From: Nymphaea colorata
Taxonomy: Eukaryota; Streptophyta; Magnoliopsida; Nymphaeales; Nymphaeaceae
Assembly: GCF_008831285.2 (NCBI RefSeq)
Contig: NC_045139.1
Location: forward strand, 8,278,204-8,342,203
Length of the DNA: 64,000 bases
Reading direction: 5' to 3'
The position numbers and the translations under genes were made by a program. Positions 46,201 through 59,464 of this stretch are shown here, piece after piece (position 1 is the stretch's first letter; the number at the start of each line of letters is the position of its first letter). The notes under the pieces were generated by a model. That model had not been told where the DNA came from and ran no database searches. It worked only from the letters and a program-made list of their open reading frames with translations.

Positions 46201-48865
46201 GAGTCAAACGCAAGTCGGGTGTGAATCCAAGCCGCACCCGCACTAGAGTCGTGTAGAGACGGGTGCAGCAGTCAAATTGCAAAGTCAGTGTGACTTAGCT
46301 CCACCAGGACCAAGGTGGGAGAATCAAAGGGCTTCCATGTGTTCGTTATGGTAGGTTGTTAACCTTCCGTTCACCGAAACAAAGTAAAATGCAAATATGA
46401 ATTTATGAATATAAAAATTCATGTTACCTGCAAGGAAGTAGAATTTTAACAAAAATGGAATACATGGAAAAGAAATTTCACTTTACTTTAGGTATGGGTG
46501 ATTGTAGGAAATAAACATCCACCATATATATGTGTGTCCGTGTGGATGTGTAAGTTAAGAAAAAAAAAAGTTAATATATTTTGAGATTATTCTTAAAGCA
46601 GCCAAGATTTTCCTCCAATTGAAAACTGTTGTGTGACCAAACAAGGGTTTGATTTCTAATGCCAAGATGTGCAGCAAGAATTCATTCTCCTTTTACTTGA
46701 AGGTCTTAAGTCCAACTTTCATCTCCATGAACAGAACTTTGTTTGGCCATGGGGAGTCTCCAACTGGGAAATAACAGAACCCAGCTAATCTGTTTCACAG
46801 TAAAACCACTACTTTGAGATGATCAAATGAGAGTTTAAAAAAAAAAATTGAATACAGGACAAATCCATGTATAAACAGGAAAACACTCCAAAATTTGGAT
46901 CATCTCCTATTTAAACCAATTACCCAATTCACTTCTTGATGTTGCAAATTTCATTCTGATATATCTTTGTTACATGTTCCAAACCTTCTGATATGTGTTC
47001 AATTCACTGAACTCCTTTTATTCATTAGCATTATATGATTCTGCTTGCAGCCCAACACTCTGGATTACCATACCTCAACGCCTACCTTGACTCAGTGGGA
47101 TCAAATTTCAGCCATGGAGCCAACTTTGCAACTGCGGGATCAACTATTCTTCGACAGAACACCACCCTTTTCCAGAGCGGGTTCAGTCCTTTCTCATTAG
47201 ATGTTCAGTCATGGCAATTCAATCAGTTCAAAACGCGAGGGGGTGTCGCGTATGGAAAGGGTAAGTTTCCCCATTTCTGTGATTAGCATTCAAGACTCTG
47301 AAATTCTCAATCAGTGTGTTTATCGTTTCTTGGACAGGTGGAGTTTACAGGGAATTGCTGCCCAAGCAACAAGTATTCAGCAAAGCACTCTACACATTTG
47401 ATATAGGCCAGAATGACCTCACATCTGGGCTGTTTCGTAACTTGTCAATAGATGAAGTGAAGGCCTATATCCCTGATGCTCTTGCTCAGTTCTCTGATGT
47501 AGTTAAGGTAAGTACAGCGATGATTACTCTCAAATTATTGTATTACTTGTTACTGTTGTCCTTCTTCTTCTTCTTCTTCTTCTTCATTTAGAAGGGATTT
47601 GAGACCTTCAGAGAGTTATTTTGCTGATTAATGTTCCTTATGAGCAATAGAGATCCATCTTCCTTTGTGGCCCAGGGCACTAATATAAGAAATTAATGGC
47701 CGGATGTTACTAACAGATAGTGGGAATGTCAACTTCTTTCAAGAATATGATTTGGCATATCACATTAATAGGGATCCGTCACTTCATGTTCAACTTTCAC
47801 TAGGGCAGACAAGCCTGTGAAGCACTTTCTCACAAAGAAAGGAGACTGCATTTTCTCATGTGCTGCAAGAGTTGTCAAAATTGTCTTTTCGGAATGTATG
47901 ACTTATTTTTTCATGGGAACTGACAAGCAGAGATGTAGTTTTCATAGGAAAAGCTTTCTCTTCAAAGACCAACATGGTAATCCTCCACTTTCTCACTTGC
48001 AAACATGGCATGGAGATTGGAGAAGTTAAAATTTCCTAGTGACATACTTTCTGCTGTAAACCGCAGTTTGCAGAAATCAGCTAGTTGAATCTGCATGTAT
48101 GGTACAAGGGAAATCTTATGAAAGTGATTGTGGCCGTGATTTTCCAGGGAATATATGATCAAGGAGGGAGGTCATTCTGGATCCACAACACCGGTCCATT
48201 CGGGTGCCTTGCATACGTCTTGGAACGCCTGCCGGTTCTGGCTTCGCAAATAGACCAAGCTGGGTGTGCCACCCCTTTCAACGAGTTGGCACAGTTCTTC
48301 AATGAGAAATTGAATCAAACAGTGGTTCGGCTGAGAAAGCATTTTCCTCATGCAGTATTCACATACGTGGACGTTTACTCTGTGAAGTATGAATTGATTT
48401 CTCAAGCCAAGAAAAATGGTGCGTATGTTATGGGCATCTCTATATATTCACATCTGCATCTGCTGTCTAGATTTTTTACTTTCTTCATATCATCTTCTGC
48501 GCAATGCAATCTTCTTTTCTATGGCTCTATAAAGAGTTAGTAGAACAGGAGAGATGGCTTTCACATCTAATTTCCAGATTTTGGTGTTTCTGGATTTTGC
48601 AGGATTTGGGAACCCCTTGAGGGCATGCTGCGGGCATGGAGGCAAGTACAATTATAATATGAACTTGGGGTGTGGAGGGAAGAAGAAGGTGGCAGGCAGA
48701 CAAGTGTTGGTGGGGAGCTCGTGCGCAGATCCATGGCGTTATGTCAACTGGGATGGAGTCCACTACACGCAGGCCGGAAACAAGTTCGTGTTCGATCACA
48801 TCGTTGACGGCAAATTCTCAGACCCACCTCGGCCCCTGCGGCTTGCATGCCACAAACATATCTAA
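43248..48865 (+). CDS. GDSL esterase/lipase C (FXG1/ENOD8-like SGNH hydrolase), five exons
   Basis: Exons: 43248-43467, 47051-47260, 47338-47507, 48148-48418, 48603-48865, joining in frame to 377 residues. Signal peptide about 1-20, then FPAIFNFGDSNSDTGG with nucleophile Ser33, GANFATAGST, FDIGQND, WIHNTGPFGCL, and WDGVHYTQAGN with Asp/His about 341 and 344. All catalytic blocks are present, so an active secreted or cell-wall esterase is expected; the substrate is unknown. It shares exon phases and exon 2 and 4 sizes (210 and 271 nt) with A and B but is clearly more diverged and lies closer to the canonical family (GGLSASFG, GPAGRFCDGRLVIDFI). Intron 1 is 3.6 kb and holds a transposon relic. 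Confidence 0.93.
45736..46298. mobile_element. Nonautonomous hAT-like element, relative of 23234-23679
   Basis: Left end CTGTCACATAGGTGCCGG and right end ...GTGTGACTTAG mirror the 23-kb element (CTATGTCACATAGG, ...GTGACTTAG). GC-rich GGTGCCGGTGCGG-type words sit at both ends around an AT-rich middle. Flanks CTCCTGAC and CTCCACCA match only in part. In intron 1 of GDSL C. Confidence 0.5.
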
Positions 48866-49859
48866 GATCATGCATGATCATGGTCGACACCTCCTCCGAT
48901 ATTTTAAAATTCATGATCATCTTTTTAGCTTTTTTATTGTTTGATTTTAGACTCAAATCCAAACCAAGTAATTAATTTGGTACGAAAAATCATGAATTTT
49001 TATTAGATTTTCTTTTTTTTTACCTTATCCAATAGGTATTTGGTTTATGCAGACATTTTAAATGGATTGCATCCCAAAAAAAATATGAACATAATCCTTT
49101 TAGCATTTTTTTCATATAGAAATTTAAATTCAGTTTCAAGTCAAATCAAGCAATAACTATGTAGTCATATGCAATAGAAACTATATATGGTTCCAACTCA
49201 ATCAAGTGTGAATTGTCATCCTCAAGTATACGCACTTACATGTAAAGATCTTTTCTACATGTGATTCCATAAAAGTGGTACAAGTTTTGGAACCTAACTA
49301 TGTACAATTCACAAAAAAAAAACAAATGCTTTAATAGTGAATGTATTTAAATTTTTAATACATTAAAACTTTATGGCCTTACTTTTTTCAAGTCGGATTC
49401 AAACGGAGAGAAGAATCATATTTAAGGTTCCTTTAAAGATACTTTAAAGCCTTTAAGTGTACGAAAAAAATACCTGCTAATGAGATATACAAGTCAACCT
49501 TTTTGGTGCTTAATTGCCTTATAAATTAAAGGTATAAAGTGAATTTCCACCTTTTCCCCGGAAAAAAAAATCAAATCTGTTGTTCAAACTTCAATTTCAA
49601 ATCATGAACAGCACCGACTTTCCTTCACCTTCTTTTCTAGCCGTTGGGGTGAAAAGTTCCAACGGACTGATTAGAGTTACAAAAGGCTAGGATATGTCAC
49701 AAATAAATAACGCGTAGAAGTGAGATGGAAAATCAAATGGGGACAACAAAATTCCCAAATCCTGTTTTGATTGACAACTAGATCAAGGTGGATGGATATT
49801 GAGAGAACCTTTCTTGTTTTGTTGTTCTTCATCTTCATTTCTTTGATAGAAAAGAGAGG

Positions 49860-50035
49860 CAGGGGCGGAGCCAGTAAGTTTTCAAAGTTTTTAAATTTTG
49901 ATATGGGTCGGAATATCATTTTTCAAATTTTTTATATAAGACAAGTAAAATTTTTTTAAATTTACATATAATTTTTTTAGAAAAAATTGAGGTGGGTCAA
50001 GGTTCATGCGGGTCCCCCTTTGGCTCCGCCCCTTG
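49860..50035. mobile_element. CAGGGGCGGAGCCA-family nonautonomous element
   Basis: Left end CAGGGGCGGAGCCA; right end TGGCTCCGCCCCTTG, its near-perfect inverse. 176 bp with an AT-rich interior. No convincing target duplication. Confidence 0.55.
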
Positions 50036-50435
50036 CGAGCAGCATATCTTTCAACTAAAGCGATCGTTTGCAATCTAAATAAGTAGTAGCGCCCATGGAA
50101 ATCGAAGACAGAATTTTTACCTGCCCACCTGCCAATCCAACTACGCCGATCGGGGCTGTTATTTTCTTTGTTAGAAACCTAGAGACGTTCATGCAGCATG
50201 AAATTCTTTTCCTTTTGTCAAAACATGCACCACATTGGTCCAACTTTTTGTTTTCTTATTTTCTTTGTTTCTCAAAAGAAAAGACAGCACATGTCTACTA
50301 TATTCAAAAGAATTCTACTATATTCAAAAGGATGTTGAATGAGCAGTTTCCAACTAATGCAAACCCAATTTGACAGACTATGTTGTTTGTTGTTTGCCTG
50401 GTAGCATAAAATTTGAATGCTAGTTCCATTACTGC

Positions 50436-50610
50436 CATGGGCGGAACCAATGGGTGAATCGCAGGGGCTCTAGCCCCCCCTTCAAAACTTTTTTTTTTTA
50501 AATTTACATGTAAATTTTAAAAAATTTGGAAAAATGATGTTTCGGCCTCTGTCAAAATTTAGAAACTTTAATTCAGCCTTCCTCATGAAAAATTTCTGAC
50601 TTCACCCCTG
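50436..50610. mobile_element. CAGGGGCGGAGCCA-family nonautonomous element, degraded left end
   Basis: Left end CATGGGCGGAACCA, right end CACCCCTG. The interior GTCAAAATTTAGAAAC and CTCATGAAAAATTT are shared with the element at 30028-30236, so they are one family. Flanks ATTACTGC and GTTACTAT agree at 5 of 8 positions. Confidence 0.6.
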
Positions 50611-52384
50611 GTTACTATTGTGCCTGGACTTACCTTGGCCAAAAGGTTAACACTCGTGAGAATATGAAAACAAGGAAGCTTGCGCAAAAAGTCATGAGAA
50701 TCAAAGTAAGCAGACTGAGCTCACATGAGCAACCAGCCCAAGCAACTACTTTAAAGCTCTTTAGGCCCATTAAAATGTGCTTGACTGCTTAAAAAATTCA
50801 CAAGTTAGACTTAGGAAATAGCTTATGAATTTAAAACTCGAGGGCTCATCTTATGCATAATAATGTATTTTTATCTGGGAATTTCATAAGAATGAAGATG
50901 GTAGTGGCAATTACTCGGCAGGAATGTAAACTGATTGGATGGCATACTTACTGACCCGAGTTCCAAATTCAGATCCGATTTGCTAAACAACCGATCCACG
51001 AGATCTTGCAACTAATTAGATTCAGGTGCAGCATGCAACTTTGCTTCTTATCTTAATATGAATTAAATCATGTCTAGAACTTGGATCTGATGTTAGTTCA
51101 GCGTCGTGCTTAATTTTATTCAGATCTCATTCAGCTATAATCCTTACTCTGGCCAAGCAGATCTTGTCACAGCTCGGCTTGTCCATGTTTTTGTAATTCC
51201 CTTTAATTTGATAGGCTTTTTGAATTTCTCAATGACGGGACGGGTGAGTGAAGAAATTTCTTTCGGCTAAAAACATCGCATGCAAGAAAGGAAGAAAGGA
51301 GGGGGCACGTGGGGCCCACTCATGTGCCTTGTGTGGTCGTTTTGTGAGATTTACTAGCATGGACCTTCAAAAATGCATGAATGACCGAAACGATCCATCA
51401 TAAACTAATATTGGCATATGAGGGCTGGGTTCACTTTCCGGTGCAAATCGGCTGGGAGAATCACTCCTTCAATTTATTCAAAAAAATTAAAAGAATATAT
51501 ATATAATTTCTATGAAATTTATGTAAAATTATTCATTTGAATGAAGCTAAGAACTGTATTCTCTCTTGTGCCGAGTCCGATGAGTAGGATGCCATGAAAA
51601 AAAATCAGACAAGAGAACGGATGGATTAAAAGTTGATACAAGATCTTGATGTTACGATCTTTATGTTTTCCTCTTACAACTTGTTCGCTTGTACATATAA
51701 TTTATTAAATTCCACGATGCATGTGAAACGAGAAGTGAGATGCAAGCCAAAGCTTGTAAGGATGACATAGATAAGGGCCCAACTAAAAAGTTTAAATTTA
51801 AACAAGAGCATCATTTTTACCCGACATTAACACAAAATTTATTTGTTTATTATGACATTTCACATGCGACGATAAAATTTGTTCATTCAAACTATCACAA
51901 TACCGAAGTCGCTCTCTTGTTATAACACAACATGTATATCAATAAAAGAGAGAATCTAAATCTTACAAGTTATTTTTTTCTTCGATGCTTAGTTTAGCTA
52001 ATCATCTTGGAAGTGTTGTGGAGAGACTTCTTTCACGCCTTCCCACCTTCCCATGACGCATGACATGTTCGGTGAAAAAAGGATTGTACCTTTTGCCTCA
52101 GGAAAAAATGTACACGGACGAGGAGAATTTTAACAGCCTTAGATCGCGACGTTTAGCAAATATTGCCACAAAAATAGCCGTTAACTTTTCGAAGAAATTG
52201 AAAAACAAAACTCAAGTTTGAATCGCTTTGTGCTCAGTTGGCTTAAAGCCTTTGATTTTATGTCTATACAAGATAAGATAAGCAGTTGAACGGACTACTT
52301 TGAAACTTGATTAGTTGTTATTATTTCATTAAAGTTTAGGCGCTTTTCTGTAAAAACTCATAAAAATGGGCAGGATCAGAAGGT

Positions 52385-52412
52385 AGAGAGAGAGAGAGAG
52401 AGAGAGAGAGAC
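52385..52412. repeat. (GA)n microsatellite
   Basis: AG dinucleotide run of about 28 bp. Confidence 0.95.
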
Positions 52413-53468
52413 AGCTGTGGTGTATGGACCCCCCAGGCCTCGTAAGGCCGAGTTGGCGAGTTCGGCTCAAGTGGGTGCATCTCCGGTCATCGCCAACTTT
52501 TCTTCCATATCTTCTTCACCATCAATCTGTCACGCAAATTCACAACGCAGGCTGTTCCGTGAAAGACTGATCCTCATCCATCACAACGGTGGAGCCAAAA
52601 AAAAAGTGTTGGAATGACACTAATTCATAGGTTTTTATATAAGAAGGCGCACTCATAAATATAACATACCAAATATTTGAAAATATTGATATAAACATAA
52701 ACAAATACACCAGCACCAGATTGTATGTGGCTGCTATCGTGAAAAATGAAGGTCGGGATCTTAGATCTTCTCTCAAAAATAATTCCACAAGTTTATACGA
52801 TCCCCTCACTGCTTATGCTTCAAATAGACACTATTACAACGTCATAAGTTTTTAAATCCTCAGTTTAAGAGAGACCCTTTGTGTGTGTGCGGGGAGAGAG
52901 AGGAGCATTGAGGAATCTAACAACAGGGAGAAAGGAATGGTTTAGAGCATCAAGGAATCTAACAATGGCATCACATGCATTTACACAGCACAACTTCAAA
53001 GAGAGATGTGGAAACACTTACTGAGTCATCTCTTATCTGCTCCTATATTACCGCTCTTATTCTTTCCTTTGATTTTATTTTATTGTTATATACATATGTA
53101 TATAAATATATAAAAGAGAAAAAGAGGGGAAAGAAGGGGGAGAGAGAGACGTAGTGGCGGTTAACGTTGAAACAGAGGAAGAATTCTGAACGCCCGACTC
53201 TTGTGGGGCGCGTTGGATCTCTCTCCGCGGTTTTGTGGTGGTCTGAAAGCAGCACTCCAGGAGGCCAAAGAGGCGAATGAACGACTACCCACCTTCTCTA
53301 GCGAGAGAGACAAAGGGGAAAGCCGGCGAGGTAGAAAAGACGATGGTAGTGTAGGGGGCTCACCGTACGCGTTCTCCATTGTCATTTTTCCATTCGGATT
53401 TTCGCTTTTTTAACAGTTTGGCATCTGGGTTGTGCGGAAATTGTGGGATGAAGGAGTGTGTGCGCGGG

Positions 53469-55529
53469 ATGCCGGAGAATGGGTATTACTCCTGCAAGAA
53501 GACCGATGACATCTGTGAAGACGTCTGCGGCGAGGTAGATTTTCCCATCATAATTTTTTTCCTTCCTTCTTCTTTACTTTATGAAGAATATGAATTTTAA
53601 TCGTGGCATTGTTGATCTTTCTCTTTTGCTTGTTGATGGTTGTTGTCTGATTTGGGCTTCGTGGACTTGTGAAGAAACCCCATTCCTTTGTACTCCTTTT
53701 TCTTTTTTCTACTTTATTTTTATATTTTTTCTTAATGGAAGGAAGAGATGGAGGGAGCTGTGGAGGGCGGTTTTCAAATTTGGGTGGTCTTGTTTGCACT
53801 TTTTTGGGCCATTGTTTTTTTTCTTCCTGGATGACAGACAAGGGAGTGATAGATTCTTGGAATCATGTTGTTGCGCGATGGGTCTGCGGATCTTTCTGGA
53901 CCTCCATTGCTTAAAAGATGTGTTTCGTTCAATGGTGTTTTAACAAAGAATGAAAAAAAGGAAAAGTCGAAGCTAATTTATTCTTTTCCTTTTTATGTAT
54001 TCATTGTTGTTGGTTCACGAGAAGAGGTGCTGAATGTTCTTCTTTCTAATTTAAGTTATTCTGAAAATTGTATCTTTTTTATCTTTCAGATCATGACTTT
54101 GTATTGCAATTAGTGGGCTAAAATCTGGATGAAATTACTGCTGCAAGGTCCTTCTGTGTACGTTTATGTTAGACCATTGAGTTTGGTCCTTCAGTATTTC
54201 ACTAACTACGCTGCCATTAAGTTTCATATTACTGATTTCACTTATTTCTCTTCATGATGAACATCATTTTGTTGCGGTTCTGTTTTTCCTAGTACGATGT
54301 TAAAAATGGGCATGGGATCAGAATTTGAGGCTTTCGGAGCTTTGTGTGATGATTAATAGGAGGATTCTATTATGGGTTGTTAAATCGCTAATTTATCATC
54401 TAATCTGTTACCCATTTCTAATTGATAGGATTCAACTCGGGCCGCAATGAGTTTGTCCAGGATGAAATGCATTTGCAGAGGGTTGAATTTGAGATTGTTT
54501 CTCCTTCTATTTGCTGGTGTTCCACTGTTTATACTTGTGATCTATTTGCATGGACAAAAAGTTACATATTTCCTACGGCCTATATGGGAATCCCCACCAA
54601 AACCATTTAACATGATTCCACATTACTATTACGAGAATGCATCCATGGAGCACCTATGCGAGCTTCATGGATGGGGGATCCGTGAGTCACCAAGGCGTGT
54701 CTTTGATGCAGTGCTTTTCAGCAACGAATTGGATATTCTCAGTATCAGATGGAAGGAGCTAAACCCTTATATATCTCACTTCATTCTCCTTGAATCGAAC
54801 TCCACATTCACAGGTCTGCCCAAGCCTTTTGTGTTCCAGAATAATCGACATAAATTCAATTTCGTAGAGCCTAGACTGACCTATGGAACGATTGCTGGAA
54901 GATTCCGGAAGGGAGAGAACCCTTTTGTTGAAGAAGCATATCAACGGGTTGCTCTCGATCAGCTTCTAAGAATTGCAGGCATAACAAATGATGATCTTTT
55001 GATCATGTCTGATGTTGATGAGATCCCAAGTAGGCACACAATCAATCTCTTAAGATGGTGTGACGAAATCCCTCCTGTTCTGCACCTCCAGCTTCGGAAT
55101 TATTTATATTCCTTTGAGTTCTTAGTTGATTATAAGAGCTGGCGTGCATCAGTACACAGGTATCAAGCTGGTAAAACAAGGTATGCACACTACAGGCAGA
55201 CAGATAATATGTTGGCAGATTCGGGATGGCATTGTAGTTTCTGTTTCCGCCATATTAGTGAATTCATATTTAAAATGAAGGCATACAGTCATGTTGATCG
55301 AGTTAGATTCTCTTACTACTTGAATCCATCAAGAATTCAGGATGTCATTTGCAGAGGGGCAGACTTGTTTGAGATGTTGCCAGAGGAATACACATTCAAA
55401 GAAATTATTGGAAAGTTGGGGCCCATTCCGAGTTCATATTCAGCAGTTAATCTTCCATACTATGTCATTGAGAATGCAGACAATTACAAGTTTCTTTTGC
55501 CTGGTAATTGTTTACGTGAGACTGGCTAA
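53469..55529 (+). CDS. GT17 family glycosyltransferase (beta-1,4-N-acetylglucosaminyltransferase-like), two exons
   Basis: Exons 53469-53534 and 54429-55529 join in frame to 388 residues. GT17 includes the animal bisecting GlcNAc transferase (MGAT3); plant members are Golgi type II membrane proteins of unsettled acceptor. The N-terminus [20 protein letters not shown] matches the short conserved first exon of plant homologs. One membrane anchor spans about residues 43-63, followed by [43 protein letters not shown] and the DVDE motif (Asp217 and Asp219). The end, ...[20 protein letters not shown], is complete. An in-frame ATG at 53448 would add seven residues. An ATG inside exon 2 (54447) would drop the conserved first exon, so the spliced model is preferred. 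Confidence 0.9.
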
Positions 55530-56435
55530 TGTTCAAAATGGGATGAGTGAGAGTTTCCACCTTATTGCTTGGTATTGCTTGTTACTTATGCAAATGTGTT
55601 TGCATATGTATTCAAGAAGGAAATGCTCGTCTCCTCTCCATGCTGATAATTCTTTGGAGGGGGAGTTCTTGAAGACGGGTGATTTTAGTTTCAACTCATA
55701 ACCGGGAGCTTTTTGTATTTGTTGATGCTTGAATTGCCTGCTGTGGCATTTCACTTGCTTGGAGGATGTCTTCATTTGAACTCAAGACTAGCCCTTTGTC
55801 AAATATCATGATACTCTTTGACAGGATGAGCACGAGTAGCATGAGTCTGAGCCTGTTTGCTGCTCACTTTTTTCTGACTAATGTATCTCCTCTTGCAGCC
55901 TCTCTAGGCTAGTTGTCTTTTGGTTTGTAATTACCATCGCAATTCTCTCGAACTTTTCTGTTATGATTCTTTTTTTATTGTTTATATCAATATCACAATA
56001 TCCAAGTTCTTTCTATCAGCTGGAACTTCTGAAACTTGTGGGTCGGCTGGAGTCTAAAATGCTTTGAGTGATATCATTGACTTAGAAGGGTCTTGAACTG
56101 CTTCTGTTTCTCTCTTGCTTGCTTTTACAGCACTCTATATGGTACCATGAGAGCTGTAACAATGTATGGTGTCCTTTTGTTCGTCAGCTACATATTGTCC
56201 TTTTGTTCGTTAGTTACCTAATGTTGCGATCTTGTGGAATAGTTGATCTTAGGGGCTTCTCAAGACTGTTGTGTAGCCCAATCTCTAGAAATCTTTGTGA
56301 GTAGCCAGTTTTGGTTTGTGCTTCAATCCCATCAAAAGTACCTCCGTCCGTTTCAGCTTTCAGGTGAGAAGTTCCGGTTTCCTTTTTCTCTATTTAAAAT
56401 GTTCTTTTTTAAGCAAGCAGTGAAGTAACGGCATG

Positions 56436-56489
56436 GGGTTTGCACCAGAGACCTCCTGAGTATGATGGAGGTAACCCAGCGACTGGCTA
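56436..56489 (-). mobile_element. SINE-like tRNA-related fragment
   Basis: On the minus strand, TAGCCAGTCGCTGG (A-box-like, 56489-56476) is followed about 30 nt later by GGTGCAAACCC (B box, 56446-56436) and then a run of A. This fits a tRNA-derived SINE head; the limits are unknown. Confidence 0.4.
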
Positions 56490-58281
56490 TTTCATTCTTC
56501 CTCTTCTCCTAATTATCTGATGGCGACTGTTATTCTACTGGAAGGTGGTGACCTACAGAGAAAGTTCGGTGTAATCTATTTTATTTTGCTTCATTGTCTA
56601 TGCTGACAAATGAAGACAGCTGTTGCGTTTCAAAAGTTTAGAAAATGGAAATAACAATTATTCATGTAAACATATTTTCCTTTTTTTTTCATTTTGGATA
56701 AGTTCTGACTCTGAACCGTTCAGGACCGAATGAGTGCAAATGTCCCGGAGGAAATTATCACTTGGTGTAAAACACTTTCGCCGTCTTGTATGGAATATTA
56801 AATTGTTGAAGGCACATGACAATAAGTGGACTGAAGCCTGCAAGCCTTAGAATATTCAGTGGAATCAGATTCCTTGTGTGGTTGGTAGGTGATGAAAGTC
56901 TGCAACTAAGCACATTCAGATCTGAAATCCGCACATAACATAAAATAATTGGTTCTTCGAAGTTCATGTGACATTGATATTACTTGCCGTATATCAGCAC
57001 TGCTTTTCTTTCCACGAAAGGCTGCTTTTTTCCTCTCTTTTTTAAAACAGAAATGGAGAAATTTCTCTAAGAGAAGGTGAGACATCTACTGACACTAGTT
57101 TGGCAGATCTTTCTTACAGAGTTACAATCATCTCTCTGACAACCCGAAACTAGGGGTTGGAGGTCCTTGTGCCTCAGATTTCTTGCCTGGACTGAATCGC
57201 TGTTTTTGTGTAAAAAATAAATCCCCCTTACTTCTTTCTCTTTTCCTTTGGCACATACATCGTCGAGTGCTCGCAGCATGAGAATTATGTTCGAATTGTT
57301 TTCTATAAGTTCCTCAACCGCAACTGAAAATATCTACCATATAAACATAATTGCTACAACTTGGAGAATTATAGCCGTCTAATGTAAGTGATGTAAGAGT
57401 GATTTAAAAATATGTATGAAGCAGCACTGCATGTGCGATGGTCACCCATCTCGACACCTTTGGTTAGAGGAAAAAAAAAAGAGGAAGTGCAGAGCACCTC
57501 CTTCTCATTTTCCTTCTGACATGGGGAACAATGATAACTAGTCGCCGCCTCATTTGGAGAAAGAACTTCCAATCCATATCAAGGACATGCCATTTTGACC
57601 ATGTTCGGTAGAATTTGAAATTTATGAAACAGGGACGCGCTATTGTGAATGTTTTCTTCCGGACCGCAAGGACTCATCAATGCTCCTGCAGGGATCTTTT
57701 TTTTTTAATATCGTTAACAGTGTTCCAGTCTTTGCTTTTTTGCAATATATATAATTTCAAAACATGCTGCTTTATTTTAATTTAAGACATTTAGTTATTG
57801 CATGTTCTGGTGTCCCATTTTCCAATCAAATATTATATCTTCATGTCCTTGTAGTTGTACCATAGTGGCCTGGCATAATGCCAGAATTGAAGGGCCTTTG
57901 GGAAGGAAGGACGGCAGAAGGATCCACTTTTGGTTGATGGGGACGACCTGGTTAATGTGAAAACTAATTAACCATGTCGTATAAAAATATTGTACAGTTT
58001 TTCTGTGTTTTCGTTTTCACATTTCTAACTTCGGTTCTTGTAGGGCACTTGATTTTTCTTTTCTACATAATGAAGAGTTTGTATGTATAGTAACTTTCAT
58101 TTAGATTTGAAGTTAAATATGATATTCAATTATCATGCAATTGGACTTTCCCCAACAAAAATCTGACATGATCCGCCACTCAGTCTGGTTCGATATCCCA
58201 TAAAATCTGCACCATTTCCACCCCAGCTATATCCAGCAATCTGTTAAACTCTATCCAATTTCAAATTAACAAAAGACCATA

Positions 58282-58308
<27 letters not shown>
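58282..58308. repeat. (CT)n microsatellite
   Basis: CT dinucleotide run of about 27 bp. Confidence 0.95.
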
Positions 58309-58312
<4 letters not shown>

Positions 58313-59464
58313 GTGATAAGGATGGGAGGAAAATAGTAGATTTGTAGATTTACTCGATAGGGCAATTACAACACTAACATAAATTTTAAATCGCTGATTA
58401 TCAATATAGTTAATGGACTAGCAATTACCAAAAAAACCCAGTGAGCAGAGGTCAACCTACTGCCCAGCTGAAAGGTGAAGCCTTCTTCTTTCTCCTGCCT
58501 TTTAAGGTCAAAGCAGGAGACAGCTATTTGCAGCTCAAAAGAGTATTTCTAGGAATAAAACTGAGGATGCATTGTTTAGTGTGCCAACAGATTTCCAGTT
58601 ATGCTATACCACTTGAAAATCACTAAAATAATGTATCAAATAGTTAACCAGTTATGGACGAAAGGGTTATCTATGCTTTGGCATGTGATTCTCAGTTCTC
58701 ACAGGCTTTTATACTAGAAATTTGTAAAAGTAAACTTGACCTGCGACAGAGAATCACTGGTTAAGATATCACTGCTGTGACTCCTCATGATGTGAAATCT
58801 GTACCAACAAATTTACCTAAAATTTTTTTTGCTCTTTTTTGGTTGGTGCAATCTTCTATATAGGGAATGATCTTAGTTGAATCAAGAAAGACCCGAACAG
58901 GCCAACGGCAAGCTTTTCGACTTTCATTTGGGTCAGTCACCAATACCACTCCAAAGCATCGTCGTTCTTTTTTCATAGTGCTCGTCTCAAAGCAGTGGGG
59001 TCACCCTCCTGCTCACCAACAATCCTGCTCACCCAAAAAAAAAGAGGAGCTTCAATCCACCAAACACTTCTGGGTGAGGGCCCCTTTGTTTTTTCAATCC
59101 TCAGTTTGGCAGTCCAAGGGCCGAGAGAAACAAATTTTCTATTCCTTGCCTATTAATTCTCTACCAACCTTCACAACGAATGAGCGGACGCTCTCATCCA
59201 TTACATAAGCTAAACCATGGCGCAAAACCTGAATCATCTGCTAGAATTATTTACTTTGTTTTTAAGGGTAAAAGCAAATGAAATACCACCTCACATCGAT
59301 CCATCAAGTATACAATCAATGGTCAAGAAGGGACTAGGAAAAATAACAGATATACAACTTAATTTTTCAAAGAATTACATGTATAACTTATAGGATTAAT
59401 GTTTTGACAACGCCAGGAGACACCAGTTGATGCCGGAACCACATGAGTTGGCGAAGGTTGATGC

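Larger units (their letters stand above)
48866..53468. other. Intergenic between GDSL C and the GT17 gene
   Basis: AT-rich spacer with two CAGGGGCGGAGCCA-family elements and a GA microsatellite. The last few hundred bases (52.9-53.4 kb) are GA-rich and GC-richer, probably the GT17 promoter and leader. No gene supported. Confidence 0.5.
55530..59464. other. Intergenic between GT17 and PPR genes
   Basis: The 3' flanks of both converging genes, a SINE-like fragment and a CT microsatellite. No protein gene supported. Confidence 0.5.

Noticed and set aside
54447-55529. GT17 as a single-exon gene starting in exon 2
   Set aside because: The preceding 66-nt exon with a good donor encodes the conserved family N-terminus and joins in frame.
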